From DASPNH01 sp035626675 (GTDB taxonomy: Bacteria; Desulfobacterota; Binatia; UBA1149; CAITLU01), in the NCBI GenBank assembly GCA_035626675.1, contig DASPNH010000210.1:5488-69487 (forward strand): a stretch of 64,000 bases of DNA. Direction: 5' to 3'. Under the pieces are notes generated by a model. The model was not told where the DNA came from. It did no database searches and was given only the letters and a program-made list of their open reading frames with translations. Both the position numbers and the translations under genes were made by a program. Below are positions 63,592 through 64,000 of the stretch, one piece after another (within the stretch, counting starts at the first letter, position 1; each line of letters opens with the position of its first letter).

Positions 63592-64000
63592 TTAGAAGGA
63601 GAAGGTAGCGCCGCCGACGAAGCGGGCGTCGCCGTCACGCAGGTTCAGGTTGGTGTCGACGTAGCGCAGGTCGACCGAGATGTTCTTGTGGACCGCGACC
63701 ACCAGGCCCACGTTCCAGTCGATGTACTGCTCGGCGGTGTCGCCGTTGTTCTCGATGAAGAGCTGGTCGCCGCCGGTGTCCTTCTCGTCGTCGGTCCAGG
63801 TGTAGCCGAAGTTGCCGTCCACGGTCAGGCCGACCCACTTGGCCGCGGCCTCGCCCATCGGGATCGGCACGGCGATGCCGGTGGATGCGTAGATGCCGTC
63901 GTCGGCGAAGCCGAAGTAGTTCGGCGACCACACCAGGCCGGCCTTGGGCGTCATGAAGCCGAGCGCGTAGGACAGCTTCAGGGCGAACTCCCAGTAGCTC
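63592..64000 (-). CDS. Outer-membrane beta-barrel protein, C-terminal part (5' end outside window)
   Basis: The frame is open from the window edge to a stop at 63592, at least 136 codons. The sequence (SYWEFALKLSYALGF, GLTVDGNFGYTWTDD, IDWNVGLVVAVHKNISVDLRYVDTNLN) is alternating beta strands ending GGATFSF, an outer-membrane terminal strand. It resembles the small proteobacterial barrels annotated as TIGR02001-type. An internal ATG at 63954 is a Met in the frame, not the start. It probably heads the guanidine/urea operon; 30 bases separate it from the binding-protein gene. Confidence 0.8.
   Translation of the reverse strand, partial: SYWEFALKLSYALGFMTPKAGLVWSPNYFGFADDGIYASTGIAVPIPMGEAAAKWVGLTVDGNFGYTWTDDEKDTGGDQLFIENNGDTAEQYIDWNVGLVVAVHKNISVDLRYVDTNLNLRDGDARFVGGATFSF

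Overview
The window is high-GC DNA (roughly two-thirds G+C by eye), densely packed with protein-coding genes. It carries no rRNA, tRNA, insertion sequence or CRISPR array that I could find. The gene content suggests an uncultured environmental proteobacterium-like or Binatota-like lineage: ELWxxDGT repeats, Cys-rich secreted proteins, dockerin-like tails with a C-x-L-C-x-C-D-V-N signature, a DUF1329 protein, ETF plus a membrane heterodisulfide-reductase-like protein, many acyl-CoA enzymes, and intergenic palindromes built on GGGGTCAG. The phylum is inference from gene style, not from a marker gene.

Layout. 1-4.3 kb: an edge-truncated membrane protein and a large secreted ELWxxDGT/Cys-repeat protein. 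4.3-9.9 kb: a cytochrome P450, a DUF192 lipoprotein, a membrane Fe-S oxidoreductase and a secreted lipase. 10.2-17.5 kb: a DUF1566 protein, a VIT1/CCC1 transporter, a CMD/AhpD-like selenoprotein read through an in-frame TGA, a DUF1329 protein, an acyltransferase, a frameshifted beta-helix protein and a LamG/dockerin-like protein. 17.7-21.6 kb: etfBA, a formyltransferase-fold protein and an XRE-cupin regulator. 21.7-25.8 kb: a three-gene operon (SET protein, ABC exporter fused to a cyclic-nucleotide-binding domain, outer-membrane barrel) with ATGA stop/start overlaps. 26-31.5 kb: a TonB receptor, an acyl-CoA dehydrogenase, a GbsR-like regulator with an NnrU-type membrane protein, and a small secreted protein. 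31.5-36 kb: a methylcrotonyl-CoA-carboxylase-type locus whose alpha subunit is split in two, with a HAD protein. 36-48.4 kb: HupE-like, PlsC-like, SDR, a degenerate ADP-ribosylglycohydrolase, hydroxyacyl-CoA dehydrogenase, an MDR reductase, a Cys-rich secreted protein, an MBL hydrolase, a cobalamin adenosyltransferase and a PAS-HisKA-REC protein. 48.5-52.6 kb: talC, folK, dapB, dapA and dapF. 52.7-55.3 kb: a dockerin-like protein and a metallophosphoesterase lipoprotein. 55.3-64 kb: allophanate hydrolase, urea/guanidine carboxylase, two urea-carboxylase-associated proteins, a periplasmic binding protein and a truncated outer-membrane protein, a nitrogen-assimilation locus that probably uses guanidine.

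How it works together. ETF and the membrane Fe-S protein could pass electrons from acyl-CoA dehydrogenation to quinone. The acyl-CoA dehydrogenase, hydroxyacyl-CoA dehydrogenase and MCC-type carboxylase fit fatty-acid or branched-chain catabolism. The dap/fol genes are housekeeping. The right end is a complete route from carboxylated guanidine or urea to CO2 and ammonia.

Most notable: an unannotatable-by-default selenoprotein at 12209-12751 with a SECIS-like hairpin 11 nt after the TGA, and 13 loci of a palindromic GGGG(T/A)CAG repeat family, one of which sits inside the signal-peptide region of a lipoprotein gene.
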